Positions 9,706-22,867 are shown, numbered from the stretch's first letter. The stretch is DNA of 64,000 nucleotides from Candidatus Planktophila sulfonica (GCF_002288065.1 NZ_CP016773.1:372001-436000), one strand, 5' to 3'. The notes: generated by a model not told the origin, from the sequence alone. Numbers and translations are program-made.

Positions 9706-9711
9706 TAACAT
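9706..9711 (+). promoter_or_regulatory. Putative leaderless -10 element of etfBA
   Basis: TAACAT ends 7 nt before the etfB ATG, with no Shine-Dalgarno site in between. The expected transcript would start at or next to the start codon. Confidence 0.5.
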
Positions 9712-9718
9712 ACCCGCC

Positions 9719-10501
9719 ATGAAGATAGCAGTGTGCGTAAAGCAAGTTCCCGATTCATGGGCTGAGAAGAAGATGGTCAACGGAGTACTCGATCGCGAGA
9801 ACGTTGACGCTGTTCTTAATGACCTTGATGAATATGCCGTTGAAGAAGCCCTTCGTATCGCAGAAGCGCATGGCGGTAATGAAGAAGGTGGCGCACATAC
9901 CGTCACTGTTATTTCAATGGGACCAGAACGCGCAACTGAAGCTGTCCGTAAGGCGCTTTCCATGGGTGCCAACGATGCAATCTTGGTTTCCGATAGCGCA
10001 CTTGCTGGATCAGATGCGCTCGCAACATCAGCTGTCCTTGCAAAGGTAATCGCAGATGGTGGTTATGACCTTGTTATCTGTGGAACTGAATCAACCGATG
10101 CGCGGATGAGCGTTGTACCAGCGATGATCAGCGCTCGCCTTGGTTGGGCGCAACTGACATTTGCATCAAAGGTCACCGTGAATCCTGCCGGCAAAGTTTC
10201 CATCACTCGCGTTACCGAAGCAGGCGTTGATGAAATCTCTGCAGCATTTCCTGCAGTCATTAGCGTTGTAGAAAAAATCAACGAACCTCGCTACCCATCC
10301 TTTAAGGGAATCATGGCTGCGAAGAAGAAGACTATTGAGCAGAAAGATTTAGCTGCAGTTGGCGTATCTGTGCAGAGCGCATGGTCACAAGTTAACGATG
10401 CAACACCACGTCCACCGCGCGCAGCTGGTGTCAAAGTAACCGATGAAGGAAACGGCGGAGAATCCCTCGTGAACTTCCTAGCAGAGAAGAAGTTGATATG
10501 A
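9719..10501 (+). CDS. etfB: Electron transfer flavoprotein beta subunit
   Basis: A 260-residue ETF small subunit. ETF is a soluble FAD/AMP heterodimer that takes electrons from acyl-CoA dehydrogenases and passes them to the quinone pool. The N-terminus MKIAVCVKQVPDSWAE, the AMP-loop region CGTESTDARMSVVPAMISARLG and the family's PRYPSFKGIMAAKKK segment are present. It overlaps etfA by 4 nt (ATGA), so the subunits are coupled. Confidence 0.96.
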   Translation: MKIAVCVKQVPDSWAEKKMVNGVLDRENVDAVLNDLDEYAVEEALRIAEAHGGNEEGGAHTVTVISMGPERATEAVRKALSMGANDAILVSDSALAGSDALATSAVLAKVIADGGYDLVICGTESTDARMSVVPAMISARLGWAQLTFASKVTVNPAGKVSITRVTEAGVDEISAAFPAVISVVEKINEPRYPSFKGIMAAKKKTIEQKDLAAVGVSVQSAWSQVNDATPRPPRAAGVKVTDEGNGGESLVNFLAEKKLI

Positions 10502-11448
10502 GCAACGTATTGATTCTCGCTGATTTTTCAGGCGATAAGGCAACAAAGACCACTGCAGAACTCGCTACTGCAGGTGCACGAATCGGCTCTGTCACAGCAG
10601 TTGTTCTTGCCGGCAACGGAAAAGGCGCAGCACTTGCTGCAACCGTTAACCAAGGTCCTATCGCAAACGTTCTTGTTATTGAATCTGATGACTTTGCGTC
10701 CCACGGAGTTGCGGCATCAGCAGATGCTCTTGCTCAGGTAATTAAAGAGAAATCACCAGCTGCCGTGCTTATTGCATCCCATGCATTCGGCAAGGAAGTT
10801 GCTGCCCGCGTTGCAGTGCTCACTGAATCCGGAATCATCACAGATGCAGTCGATGTTGCAGCAGATGCAACGGCAACTCAGTTGGTATTTGGCGGATCAA
10901 CAACTGTGCACTCAAAGGTTTCACATGGCGTTGCCATCATCACTGTTCGTCCCAATAGCGTTGAAGCTGATTTCTCTGCATCTTCTCCTGCTATTGAAAA
11001 TGGAACAGCTGAAGTGGGTGCTGATGCAAAGAAGGCAACCATCTCTTCTTCGCAACCTCCAGTAAAGGGCGGACGTCCAGAACTGACTGAAGCAAATATC
11101 GTTGTGTCAGGCGGTCGTGGAACAGATGGAAACTTTGCGCCTGTCGAAGCATTTGCAGATTCATTGGGTGCAGCTGTTGGCGCATCACGAGCTGCAACAG
11201 ATGCTGGTTGGTATCCACATTCACATCAGGTCGGCCAAACTGGAAAGACTGTCAGCCCGCAGCTCTATGTCGCATGTGGAATCTCTGGCGCAATCCAACA
11301 CCGCGCAGGAATGCAGACTTCAAAGACAATCGTTGTAGTCAATAAAGATCCTGAAGCGCCGCTCTTTGATATCGCAGATTTCGGTGTAGTTGGCGACCTC
11401 TTCAACGTGCTGCCGAAGGCGACCGAAGGCGTAACTGCCCGAAAGTAA
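10498..11448 (+). CDS. etfA: Electron transfer flavoprotein alpha subunit
   Basis: A 316-residue ETF large subunit. The C-terminal FAD domain is clear: [51 protein letters not shown] and [19 protein letters not shown]. With EtfB it forms the electron carrier for fatty-acid and amino-acid catabolic dehydrogenases. It is followed by iscS after 49 nt, the order common in actinobacteria, but iscS has its own leaderless promoter. Confidence 0.96.
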   Translation: MSNVLILADFSGDKATKTTAELATAGARIGSVTAVVLAGNGKGAALAATVNQGPIANVLVIESDDFASHGVAASADALAQVIKEKSPAAVLIASHAFGKEVAARVAVLTESGIITDAVDVAADATATQLVFGGSTTVHSKVSHGVAIITVRPNSVEADFSASSPAIENGTAEVGADAKKATISSSQPPVKGGRPELTEANIVVSGGRGTDGNFAPVEAFADSLGAAVGASRAATDAGWYPHSHQVGQTGKTVSPQLYVACGISGAIQHRAGMQTSKTIVVVNKDPEAPLFDIADFGVVGDLFNVLPKATEGVTARK

Positions 11449-11485
11449 GCCAACAACTCGAAATTAACTAGCGCTCGGCACGAAC

Positions 11486-11491
11486 TAGACT
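11486..11491 (+). promoter_or_regulatory. Putative leaderless -10 element of iscS
   Basis: TAGACT ends 6 nt before the iscS ATG. A weak -35-like TTAACT lies at 11464-11469, 16 nt upstream. Confidence 0.55.
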
Positions 11492-11497
11492 GCTCCA

Positions 11498-12636
11498 ATG
11501 AGCGTCTATCTCGACCATGCGGCTACTACGCCGATGTTCGACGTTGCCATCGAGGCGATGAATTCATCGCTGCGCAAACTCGGTAACCCATCATCGCTTC
11601 ATACCGAAGGACGTTCGACTCGTAAAGATGTTGAAGATGCTCGCGAAAAGATTGCAAAGGCCGTTGGTTGCTTAGCTAGCGAAGTGATCTTCACTGGATC
11701 AGGAACTGAAGCCGATAACGCTGCAATTAAGGGTCTGTTTTGGCACACAGATAAGAAAGTCATCCTAGTTTCAAGCATCGAACACCATGCAGTTCTCGAT
11801 CCTGCACATTGGTTAGCTGAACACGAAGGCGCTGAACTTATTCAGATTCCCGTGAACACCGATGGCGTTATTGATCTTGAATTTCTCAAGAAGACCATTG
11901 CAGAGCGCGGTTCAGAGATTGCGCTGATTTCGGTGATGCATAGCAATAATGAAACCGGCGTTATTCAACCGATTGCAGAAATTGTTAAGGCTGCTGGTGA
12001 TATCCCAGTTCATTGCGATGCTGTTCAGAGCTTTACCAAAGTGCCAATCTCATTTAAAGAGTTGGGTCTCTTTGCCATGACGATCAGTGGCCATAAAGTT
12101 GGCGGCCCACTCGGAATCGGTGCACTGATCTTGCGTCGCGCAGTTGAAATTCCTGCGTTGTTACATGGCGGGGGACAAGAGCGCGATATTCGAAGCGGTA
12201 CCTTGAACGCTCCATCGATTGTGGCACTTGCTGCAGCAGTGGAAGCCAATCTTTATGATGCAAAGAAAGTCGCAGTACTGCGAGATTCTTTTGAAGCTGG
12301 AGTTATGGCTGCTCGACCTGACGCAGTTATTAACGGCAAGAATTCAGAGCGCCTTCCAGGAATTTCAAATATCACTTTTCCAGGTACGCAAAGTGATTCG
12401 CTCTTGCTCCTTATGGATTCAGAGAAAGTTTCTTGTTCAACGGGCGCTGCTTGCACTGCAGGTGTTCATCGCCCTAGCCATGTCTTGATGGCGATGGGCT
12501 TATCTGATGTGGTTTCGCAATCATCTCTGCGCTTCTCATTCGGCAGCACCAATACGCAAGCAGATGTTGATTTTGCACTCTCTGTTCTTCCAACCGTTAT
12601 TGAACGTGGTTTAGCAGCAAATGCAGTAGGTAAAAA

Positions 12637-12640
<4 letters not shown>
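11498..12640 (+). CDS. iscS: Cysteine desulfurase (IscS/NifS class V aminotransferase)
   Basis: A 380-residue PLP enzyme that takes sulfur from cysteine as a persulfide. It has the PLP lysine Lys200 in [11 protein letters not shown], the EHHAVL substrate region near residue 95 and the persulfide Cys319 in the flexible loop [11 protein letters not shown]. It overlaps the following mnmA by 4 nt (ATGA), so it most likely supplies sulfur for tRNA 2-thiouridine formation, perhaps also for Fe-S clusters. NifS is an equally usable family name. Confidence 0.94.
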
Positions 12641-15728
<3,088 letters not shown>

Positions 15729-15734
15729 TAATCT
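15729..15734 (+). promoter_or_regulatory. Putative leaderless -10 element of the 40-residue membrane protein gene
   Basis: TAATCT overlaps the end of ligA and ends 6 nt before the ATG at 15741. The spacing matches the other leaderless starts in this window. Confidence 0.5.
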
Positions 15735-15740
15735 TCACTC

Positions 15741-15863
15741 ATGATCATGCTCAACGCTGAAGAAGCCGTCCGCGAACTTCCGATTCCTCCTTATGCATTC
15801 GGACTCATTGCATTTGGCGTCTTTGTATTCCTTTTGTACGTAACGCTTCGTCTAGATAAGTAG
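15741..15863 (+). CDS. Small single-span membrane protein (40 residues)
   Basis: A short frame, ATG 15741 to TAG 15863, lies between ligA and nadD. Residues 1-16 are acidic and soluble. About residues 17-36 form one hydrophobic helix (PYAFGLIAFGVFVFLLYVTL), followed by the positive tail RLDK, predicting an N-out, C-in single-pass protein. It carries the TANNNT-N6-ATG signal seen at other genes here and ends 6 nt before nadD. I recall small hydrophobic genes near nadD in actinobacteria, but I know no function. Confidence 0.6.
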   Translation: MIMLNAEEAVRELPIPPYAFGLIAFGVFVFLLYVTLRLDK

Positions 15864-15869
15864 TTCACT

Positions 15870-16421
15870 TTGCGCGTTGGGCTCTACGGCGGAACATTCG
15901 ACCCGATTCATAACGGTCATATCCACGTCATCCAAGAGCTCATTACTCGCAAGATTGTCGATCACCTTTTAGTTCTTCCAGCAGGGCAACCGCGTCTTCG
16001 CGATAACGAACCACACGCAACAGGTGCTCAGCGCCGCACCATGTGTCAGTTAGCAGTGAACGAACTACCTGCAGAGATTAAGAAGCACATCGAAGTTAAT
16101 CCGATTGAAGTATTACGCGAAGGACCGAGCTACACCATCGACACTGTCGAAGCAGTTGCTCAGTTCTACGAAGGCGACACCATCGTTTTAATCGTAGGTA
16201 CCGATGCTTACGAGAAGATTGATCAATGGCACCGTGCCGATGAGTTGAAGAAGATGGTCGAGTTCGTCGTTATTGATCGCCCAGAATTTCCAGGAGAGCA
16301 CAACACCAGCATCGATGCGATTGCAGTCTCTGCAACCGATATCCGTGCCCATAAATCTGATGCAGTACCCGCAGCAGTTGCGGCCTTTATTAAGGAGAAT
16401 AACCTCTATGCCAGCAAGTAA
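15870..16421 (+). CDS. nadD: Nicotinate-nucleotide adenylyltransferase
   Basis: A 183-residue nucleotidyltransferase that adenylates nicotinate mononucleotide in NAD synthesis. The N-terminal GGTFDPIHNGHIHV contains the (H/T)xGH ATP site, and ISATDIR-type residues appear near the end as VSATDIRAHK. The start is TTG at 15870, immediately before the conserved RVGLYGGTFDP; no ATG fits. It overlaps rsfS by 14 nt, as in many actinobacteria. Confidence 0.95.
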   Translation: MRVGLYGGTFDPIHNGHIHVIQELITRKIVDHLLVLPAGQPRLRDNEPHATGAQRRTMCQLAVNELPAEIKKHIEVNPIEVLREGPSYTIDTVEAVAQFYEGDTIVLIVGTDAYEKIDQWHRADELKKMVEFVVIDRPEFPGEHNTSIDAIAVSATDIRAHKSDAVPAAVAAFIKENNLYASK

Positions 16422-16782
16422 AGCCTGCGTCGAACGCACACAGATTGCAGCACGCGCTGCTGTCGATAAATTCGGTACTGAACTCGTTGCACTCGACCTA
16501 TCTGACCAGACTGTGCTCAGCGAGGTATTCCTTATTGTTACCGCTTCTAACTCAAAAATTATCGACACCATCGCTGATGAAGTTGAAGAGCAGCTGCGCC
16601 TCGTAGGCGACAAGCCATTGCGCCGTGAAGGAACCGATGAATGGGTACTTCTTGATTACTCAGATCTCGTAGTCCATATCCAATCAACAGAGCTACGTCG
16701 TTATTACATGCTTGATCGTCTATGGAATGACTGCCCGAAGATTGAGCTCGATGTTGTGCGCGAGGAAGCGGCTCGTGGCTAA
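16408..16782 (+). CDS. rsfS: Ribosomal silencing factor RsfS
   Basis: A 124-residue protein of the Iojap/RsfS family, which binds ribosomal protein uL14 and blocks subunit joining in starvation. The start at 16408 is chosen because AAGGAG lies 11 nt upstream and the family N-terminus begins here. Conserved segments are DQTVLSEVFLIVTASN, REGTDEWVLLDYSDLVVHI and RRYYMLDRLWNDCP. It sits between nadD and a histidine phosphatase with overlaps on both sides, the order found in mycobacteria. Confidence 0.95.
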   Translation: MPASKACVERTQIAARAAVDKFGTELVALDLSDQTVLSEVFLIVTASNSKIIDTIADEVEEQLRLVGDKPLRREGTDEWVLLDYSDLVVHIQSTELRRYYMLDRLWNDCPKIELDVVREEAARG

Positions 16783-17434
16783 TCAAATTATCTTATGGCG
16801 CCACGGACAGACCGATTGGAACGTTGCCAATAAGTTCCAGGGCCATACAGATATTCCCCTAAATGATGTTGGGCAATTTCAAGCAGGTCATGCAGCGCCA
16901 CTGATTGCGGCAATGAATCCAACTGCGATTATTGCTAGCGATCTGAGTCGCGCTCAAAGCACTGCGCATGCGTTGGTAAAGCTCACCGGATTAGAGGTAA
17001 CAACCGATGCCCGTTTGCGTGAAACCAATTGCGGAAATTGGGAAGGACTTACAGGAGATGAGATTCGCAAGGTAGATCTTGATAATTTAAAGGAATGGTC
17101 ACTTGGTGGAGATAACCCAGCTGGTGGAATCGGCGAACGTCGCAGTGAAGTAGGAGCTCGAGGCTTTGCTGCCATTTCAGATTTCTTGAAAGATAAAGAT
17201 AATCAGCGACTAGTTGTCGCAACTCATGGCGGTACATCGCGAGCGATTATCGGAACGTATTTAGATTTACCAATTCCTTATTGGTCTCGTATCGGCGGAT
17301 TATCAAATGCTCAATGGTCGATACTCGACCATTCGCCCAAGGGCTGGTTATTGGTCGAACATAATGCGGGATCTATTCCAGAGCCTGTTTACGGCGAAGA
17401 ATCCGGCGCAGTCATACCCGACTCCGTGCGCTAA
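16775..17434 (+). CDS. Histidine phosphatase, GpgP-like (glucosyl-3-phosphoglycerate phosphatase candidate)
   Basis: A 219-residue phosphoglycerate-mutase-like phosphatase. The phosphohistidine is His10 in LWRHGQTDWN, and the second core His is in VATHGGTSR. The GTG at 16775, preceded by GAGGAAG, is preferred over longer readings because the family begins right before the RHG motif. It overlaps rsfS by 8 nt. In Mycobacterium tuberculosis the matching gene next to rsfS and nadD (Rv2419c) is GpgP; that parallel is the basis of the call, and the substrate is an inference. Confidence 0.85.
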   Translation: MANQIILWRHGQTDWNVANKFQGHTDIPLNDVGQFQAGHAAPLIAAMNPTAIIASDLSRAQSTAHALVKLTGLEVTTDARLRETNCGNWEGLTGDEIRKVDLDNLKEWSLGGDNPAGGIGERRSEVGARGFAAISDFLKDKDNQRLVVATHGGTSRAIIGTYLDLPIPYWSRIGGLSNAQWSILDHSPKGWLLVEHNAGSIPEPVYGEESGAVIPDSVR

Positions 17435-17517
17435 ACTCTGCGCTCCATCAATGATTAAAAACCTCATAGTGAGATCGACAAAAGCCGAAGGCGATATGGC
17501 GGTCTTGAATGAGGGAT

Positions 17518-17590
17518 GGGGATATGGCGCAATTGGTAGCGCGCTTCCATGGCATGGAAGAGGTTAGGGGTTCGATTCCCCTTATCTCCA
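17518..17590 (+). tRNA. tRNA-Ala (GGC anticodon)
   Basis: A 73-nt cloverleaf. The acceptor stem GGGGATA pairs with TATCTCC and includes the G3:U70 pair, the alanine identity element. The anticodon arm CTTCC-ATGGCAT-GGAAG gives GGC, and the T arm GGGGTTCGATTCCCC is perfect. Discriminator is A and CCA is not encoded. Its 3' end is 2 nt from the leuS start codon. Confidence 0.96.
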
Positions 17591-17591
17591 C

Positions 17592-20063
17592 GTGAGTACT
17601 GAACGCGAACACGCGGCATACGACTTTGCATACGTGCAAGAGAAGTGGCTGCCGATTTGGGACAAGCTCGAACCATTTAAATCTGGTCGAGCAGATGATG
17701 CACGCCCAAAGAAGTATGTACTCGATATGTTCCCTTACCCATCAGGTGATCTTCATATGGGTCACGCCGAGGCATATGCACTTGGCGATGTCATCGCTCG
17801 TTACTGGATTCAAAAAGGTTTCAACGTCATGCACCCAATCGGTTGGGATGCATTTGGATTGCCGGCAGAAAATGCTGCAATTAAGCGCAATGAAGATCCA
17901 CGTATCTGGACCTACGAAAACATTGCAACACAGAAAGCTTCGATGCGTCGCTACGCATGTTCATTCGACTGGGATCGCGTATTTAATACATGCGACCCCG
18001 AGTACTACAAGTGGAACCAGTGGCTCTTTACCAAACTTCACGACCGTGGCTTGGCATACCGCAAGGACTCTGCAGTTAACTGGTGTCCAGGTTGCCAGAC
18101 AGTATTGGCTAACGAACAGGTAGTTGCGGGTCTCTGCGAACGTTGCGATTCCGCAGTCACAAAGAAGAAGCTCAACCAGTGGTACTTCAAGATCACTGAT
18201 TATGCAGATCGCTTGCTCGATGACATGTCAGAACTCGAAGGCAAGTGGCCTGAAAAAGTATTGCTCATGCAGCGCAACTGGATTGGTCGCTCACAAGGCG
18301 CCAACGTCAACTTCGTCATCGAAGGTCGCACAGAGCCTGTAACTATTTATACAACTCGTCCCGATACTTTGTACGGTGCAACATTTATGGTCGTTGCAGC
18401 TGACTCAGCACTTGCTGCCGAACTTGCAGCAGGAACACCTGTTGAATCTGAGTTCACTTCTTATCTTGAAAAGATTAAGGCAGCATCAGATATCGATCGC
18501 CTTGCAACTGATCGCCCTAAATCTGGAGTTGATCTCAAGCGCTTTGCAATTAACCCAGTAAACGGTGAGAAGTTACCTATCTGGGCATCCGATTACGTAT
18601 TAGCTGATTACGGAACTGGCGCAATCATGGCTGTTCCAGCTCACGATCAGCGCGACCTCGACTTTGCAAAGGCGATGGGACTACCTGTTCGCGTTGTTGT
18701 TGAAACCGGCGAAGAAGATCCCAATGAGACAGGCGTTGCCACAACTGGCGATGGAAAACTCATTAACTCTGGCGCACTTAACGGATTAACTAAGGTCGAT
18801 GCAATCGCTGCAATAAATAAGCAGCTAGAAGCAGATGGTCTTGGAAAATCTGCTCGTAACTATCGTCTGCGCGACTGGCTTGTATCTCGCCAGCGTTACT
18901 GGGGCACGCCAATTCCTATCGTTCACTGCGACAAGTGTGGCGAAGTAGCTGTTCCAGATTCAGAACTTCCTTTGCTCTTGCCTGATGCAAAGGGACTTGA
19001 TCTCAAGCCAAAGGGTCAATCACCACTTGCTGCAGCAACTGAATGGGTTAATACAAAGTGTCCAAAGTGTGCAGGCCCTGCAATGCGCGATACCGACACT
19101 ATGGATACCTTCGTTGATTCATCTTGGTATTACCTGCGCTACCCATCTTCTACCAATGCAACCGAGCCATTTAATCGCGCAGATGTTGATACCTGGTTGC
19201 CAGTTGATCAATATGTCGGCGGCGTAACCCACGCAATCTTGCACCTTTTGTATTCACGCTTCTTCACCAAGGTCTTGTATGACATGAAGATGCTTTCATT
19301 CGCCGAACCATTTACACGTCTTCTCAACCAAGGAATGGTTGTCATGGATGGCTCTGCGATGTCGAAATCTCGCGGCAACCTTGTGCGACTTTCTGATGAA
19401 CTTGAAAACCATGGCGTCGATGCAATTCGTCTTTCAATGGTCTTCTCAGGTCCACCTGAAGATGACGTTGACTGGTCAGACGTTTCACCATCAGGCTCAG
19501 TTAAATTCTTAAGCCGCGCATGGCGTCTTTCAGGTGATGTCACATCAGCACCTGGCGTTGATTTCAGCACTGGTGATATTTCGCTACGTAAGGCAACACA
19601 TAAAGCGCTTCACGATGCCGGCTTTGCAGTCGAATCATTCCGTTTCAACGTAGCTGTTGCTCGCGTGATGGAACTTGTGAATGCAACACGTAAGGCAATC
19701 GATTCAGGATGCGGAGCTGCAGATCCTGCAGTCCGCGAAGCAACTGAGGCGACCGCAATCATGTTGTCACTCGTTGCTCCATTTACCGCAGAAGAGATGT
19801 GGGAGCGCCTTGGCCACAAGCCTGCTATCGCAACTGCTGGTTGGCCTGCAGTAGATCCAGCGCTCCTTGTGGATGATGAAGTCGAAGCTGTTATTCAGAT
19901 CAACGGCAAGATTAAAGATCGCATGAGCGTTTCTCCAACGATTTCAGATGCTGATTTCGAAGCGGCTGCCCTTGCTCTTCCTTCGATTATCGCTGAACTT
20001 AACGGTGCGACCCCTAAGAAGGTTATTGCTCGCGCACCAAAGCTCGTCAATATCGTTCTGTAA
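17592..20063 (+). CDS. leuS: Leucyl-tRNA synthetase
   Basis: An 823-residue class I synthetase that charges tRNA-Leu. It shows the HIGH motif as [10 protein letters not shown], a zinc site [12 protein letters not shown]...CERCDS near residues 155-180, the CP1 editing domain with [12 protein letters not shown] and the KMSKS motif as SAMSKSRGN. The GTG at 17592 is the only sensible start: the conserved [10 protein letters not shown] follows within 10 residues. The start codon lies 1 nt beyond the tRNA-Ala 3' end, so there is no room for a Shine-Dalgarno site outside the tRNA. Confidence 0.97.
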   Translation: MSTEREHAAYDFAYVQEKWLPIWDKLEPFKSGRADDARPKKYVLDMFPYPSGDLHMGHAEAYALGDVIARYWIQKGFNVMHPIGWDAFGLPAENAAIKRNEDPRIWTYENIATQKASMRRYACSFDWDRVFNTCDPEYYKWNQWLFTKLHDRGLAYRKDSAVNWCPGCQTVLANEQVVAGLCERCDSAVTKKKLNQWYFKITDYADRLLDDMSELEGKWPEKVLLMQRNWIGRSQGANVNFVIEGRTEPVTIYTTRPDTLYGATFMVVAADSALAAELAAGTPVESEFTSYLEKIKAASDIDRLATDRPKSGVDLKRFAINPVNGEKLPIWASDYVLADYGTGAIMAVPAHDQRDLDFAKAMGLPVRVVVETGEEDPNETGVATTGDGKLINSGALNGLTKVDAIAAINKQLEADGLGKSARNYRLRDWLVSRQRYWGTPIPIVHCDKCGEVAVPDSELPLLLPDAKGLDLKPKGQSPLAAATEWVNTKCPKCAGPAMRDTDTMDTFVDSSWYYLRYPSSTNATEPFNRADVDTWLPVDQYVGGVTHAILHLLYSRFFTKVLYDMKMLSFAEPFTRLLNQGMVVMDGSAMSKSRGNLVRLSDELENHGVDAIRLSMVFSGPPEDDVDWSDVSPSGSVKFLSRAWRLSGDVTSAPGVDFSTGDISLRKATHKALHDAGFAVESFRFNVAVARVMELVNATRKAIDSGCGAADPAVREATEATAIMLSLVAPFTAEEMWERLGHKPAIATAGWPAVDPALLVDDEVEAVIQINGKIKDRMSVSPTISDADFEAAALALPSIIAELNGATPKKVIARAPKLVNIVL

Positions 20064-20120
20064 TCAACAGCCCGCACCTTTTCGCGCGTATACCTGCGCA
20101 ACTTCCACCACCATCCGCGG

Positions 20121-20732
20121 ATGGACAATAAATATCTAGATCAATTACATAACTGGTGGGGCACTCTCCACTATTCATCGCTACAGAAACGTGGGCTCGC
20201 AATCATCGCCGGCCTCGTACTTCTGATTTCCGGCCTCTTCGTTGCACGCGGTGCGTCGCAAGAAGTTGTTGCCGCCCCTGCGCCTCTCGAAATCGAAAGC
20301 ATCTCACTACAGACCTTGATGGTCGATGTTGCCGGCGCTGTCGTAAACCCTGGCGTGTATTCGCTTCCCCTGAATGCACGCGTTGTTGAAGCGATAAAAG
20401 CTGCCGGCGGAATAAAGAAAGGTGCGGATACATCTGACATCAATCAAGCGCGCATTTTGAAAGATGGCGAACAGATTTATGTATATCCAGCGGCTTCAAG
20501 TGGGGGTGGAACTTCGTCGCGCCCTGCTGTACGCAAGAACGGTCCCATCATGATTAATCGAGCAACCGTGAAGGATTTCGAATCTCTCGATGGAATTGGC
20601 CCGGTACTTGCTAACCGCATCGTTGGTTATCGCAAAGTAAATGGACCATTTAGCGCGGTGGAAGATCTCTTGAAAGTTCCAGGTATTGGACAGAGCAAAT
20701 TCGCTCAATTCAAAGAGAAGCTGCGCGTGTAA
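20121..20732 (+). CDS. comEA: ComEA-like DNA-uptake protein
   Basis: A 203-residue membrane-anchored DNA-binding protein for transformation. A transmembrane anchor spans about residues 24-43 (GLAIIAGLVLLISGLFVARG). An SLBB domain follows around residues 65-120 (VDVAGAVVNPGVYSLP), and a C-terminal helix-hairpin-helix pair has INRATVKDFESLDGIGPVLANRI and KVPGIGQSKFAQFK. It binds incoming double-stranded DNA outside the membrane and hands it to ComEC, encoded next. Confidence 0.93.
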   Translation: MDNKYLDQLHNWWGTLHYSSLQKRGLAIIAGLVLLISGLFVARGASQEVVAAPAPLEIESISLQTLMVDVAGAVVNPGVYSLPLNARVVEAIKAAGGIKKGADTSDINQARILKDGEQIYVYPAASSGGGTSSRPAVRKNGPIMINRATVKDFESLDGIGPVLANRIVGYRKVNGPFSAVEDLLKVPGIGQSKFAQFKEKLRV

Positions 20733-20836
20733 CCGATAGCCGCGCCCTTGCACTTGGGGGAGCGGTCTGGGTTGGTGCACTGACGCAAAGTTGGAGCGCA
20801 CCGTGGAGAATCTCTGCGGTTGCGCTCCTTCTGACG

Positions 20837-22852
20837 TTGGTCACTAGTAAGAAGAGACGGTTTAGCGTTCTTATTGTCGCGCTCTTAGTTGGAGCATCAG
20901 TGATGTCGATTCGCATCGGTGCGCTGCAATCAAGTGCGATTCATAACTATCAAAATGCGACAACGGATGTGGTTCTGCAGGTAACAACAGATCCCACAAA
21001 GATTGCACCAAAGATTATGGGTACCGCCTTTGCGCCCACATCATTTAGCTTTATCGGGCAGGCGCTAGAAGTTGATAATCGCTACCGACTGCGAATTCCT
21101 GTGCGAGTTATTGCTGCAACTAAGAGCGTTCAGGGCTTGTTACCAGGTCAGAAGATTCGGGTCAGCGCCAAAGTTCTAACCAGTAAAGAGAAGCGAGTTG
21201 CCGCTCTTCTCATTGTGAGCAAAAAGATTGAAGTACTTACTCCGCCATCGATGTGGGCGCATTCCTTATCAACTATTCGTTCAGGCCTTCGAAGTGCAAC
21301 CGGCACAGGGGACGCAGGTGCGCTAATTCCTGGAATGGTGATCGGAGATGTCAGTAAACAGAGTGTGGATTTCAAGAACGATATGCGCAGGTCGGGGCTA
21401 ACCCATCTTGTTGCAGTAAGCGGCGCCAATTTCGCCATCGTTTCAACCTTTGTCTTGTGGGGGATGCAATTCTTCTTCCGTCGCGTTAACCACCGCTTGA
21501 TTGCAACTGCTATTTCATTGACCGCATTTATTGCGTTGGTCCGCCCTTCTCCATCGGTTTTGCGTGCAGCAGCAATGGCTGCGGTCTTGCTCTTTGCTCA
21601 TGGAACTCGGCAAGGGCGAGATTCACTACCGGCACTTGGTTTTGCAATCGGCGCTGTAGTGATTGCCGATCCTTTCCAAGCGCGAGATCCGGGTTTTGCT
21701 CTCTCTGTTCTTGCAACAGCTGGCTTATTACTGCTTGCACCGAAGATAAAGCCAAAGATCTTGGCGCCGCCCATTGCTGCAATGGTCTTCTGTACACCCG
21801 TCATTGTTGCGATATCGGGCTACATCAGTCCCATGAGCATCATCGCAAACGTTCTTGCAGCTCCTGCAGTCACACCTATAACGATTGTCGGATTTATTGC
21901 AGCATTGATTTCGCCAATCTCGCCGCCACTTTCATCAGCGCTGATATTTCTCGTTAAACCTTTTGCGACTTGGGTTGTCTGGGTGGCACGGTGGATTTCA
22001 CAGTATCCAGTTCTTACTCTGCGCACGGGTCTCTATGGATTCGCGATTGCCGCAGGTGTTGTGGCACTTATCTACTTTGGTCGCAAGAAGTTCGCTATTG
22101 CACTTCTTATTTTCATCATCTCTATCTCATGGTTGCAACGCTTTCCTGCTGGAGATTGGCACGTAGCTAATTGTGATGTGGGGCAGGGAGATTCAATGGT
22201 GATTAATCTTCACCACAACCGTGCAATTGTCATCGATGTTGGACCTGATCCACAGCTGATAGATAGATGCCTTCATCAACTTGGAATTAAAGAGATCCCG
22301 TTACTCATTCTTACCCACGTGCATGCAGATCATGTTGGGGGATTGCAGGGAGCAAAGAAGAACCGCATCGTTGGCACAACATGGTTTGGCAATATCAATG
22401 CAGGAGCTAAAGCACGCATCGATAACATTGAAATCGATGTGAAGTGGCCGCAACAAGGTGACTTCGATGGCAACCCCAACAACTCGAGTATCGCTGCAAC
22501 ATTTACATCACCTGACTTCACCCTCTTCGCCGCCGGTGATATCGAACCCCCAGTGCAGGCGCAGCTCCTATCGCGGATAGGAAAAGTTGATATCTATAAA
22601 GTCGCACATCACGGTTCGCGCTTCCAAGATTTCGATTTATTGCGCGAACTTTCACCCACCATTGCGGTGGTGAGCGTCGGTAGCGAGAATAGCTACGGAC
22701 ATCCCGCACCCAGCACTATCGAAGCTTTGACCCAGTTAGACGCTAAGGTATTGCGTACTGATGTCGATGGCGCTGTTGCTATCCGGGCTGAGCGCCATCG
22801 ATTATCTATTCAGCGCAGCAAGCGCTGGGCACGCCTATTCTTCTGGAACTAA
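20837..22852 (+). CDS. comEC: ComEC/Rec2 DNA-uptake channel
   Basis: The reading from the first canonical start (TTG 20837) has 671 residues: a Competence core with many membrane spans (SGLTHLVAVSGANFAIV is the family mark) and a C-terminal metallo-beta-lactamase domain with THVHADHVGG and HHGSR, thought to degrade the non-transported strand. The frame is open back to a stop near 20651. The 36 codons before 20837 encode what looks like the missing first helix (GGAVWVGALTQSW), and homologous starts would align with GTA 20729, overlapping the comEA stop. No ATG, GTG or TTG is available there. Confidence 0.9.
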   Translation: MVTSKKRRFSVLIVALLVGASVMSIRIGALQSSAIHNYQNATTDVVLQVTTDPTKIAPKIMGTAFAPTSFSFIGQALEVDNRYRLRIPVRVIAATKSVQGLLPGQKIRVSAKVLTSKEKRVAALLIVSKKIEVLTPPSMWAHSLSTIRSGLRSATGTGDAGALIPGMVIGDVSKQSVDFKNDMRRSGLTHLVAVSGANFAIVSTFVLWGMQFFFRRVNHRLIATAISLTAFIALVRPSPSVLRAAAMAAVLLFAHGTRQGRDSLPALGFAIGAVVIADPFQARDPGFALSVLATAGLLLLAPKIKPKILAPPIAAMVFCTPVIVAISGYISPMSIIANVLAAPAVTPITIVGFIAALISPISPPLSSALIFLVKPFATWVVWVARWISQYPVLTLRTGLYGFAIAAGVVALIYFGRKKFAIALLIFIISISWLQRFPAGDWHVANCDVGQGDSMVINLHHNRAIVIDVGPDPQLIDRCLHQLGIKEIPLLILTHVHADHVGGLQGAKKNRIVGTTWFGNINAGAKARIDNIEIDVKWPQQGDFDGNPNNSSIAATFTSPDFTLFAAGDIEPPVQAQLLSRIGKVDIYKVAHHGSRFQDFDLLRELSPTIAVVSVGSENSYGHPAPSTIEALTQLDAKVLRTDVDGAVAIRAERHRLSIQRSKRWARLFFWN

Positions 22853-22867
22853 TGAAAGGAGCAGACC

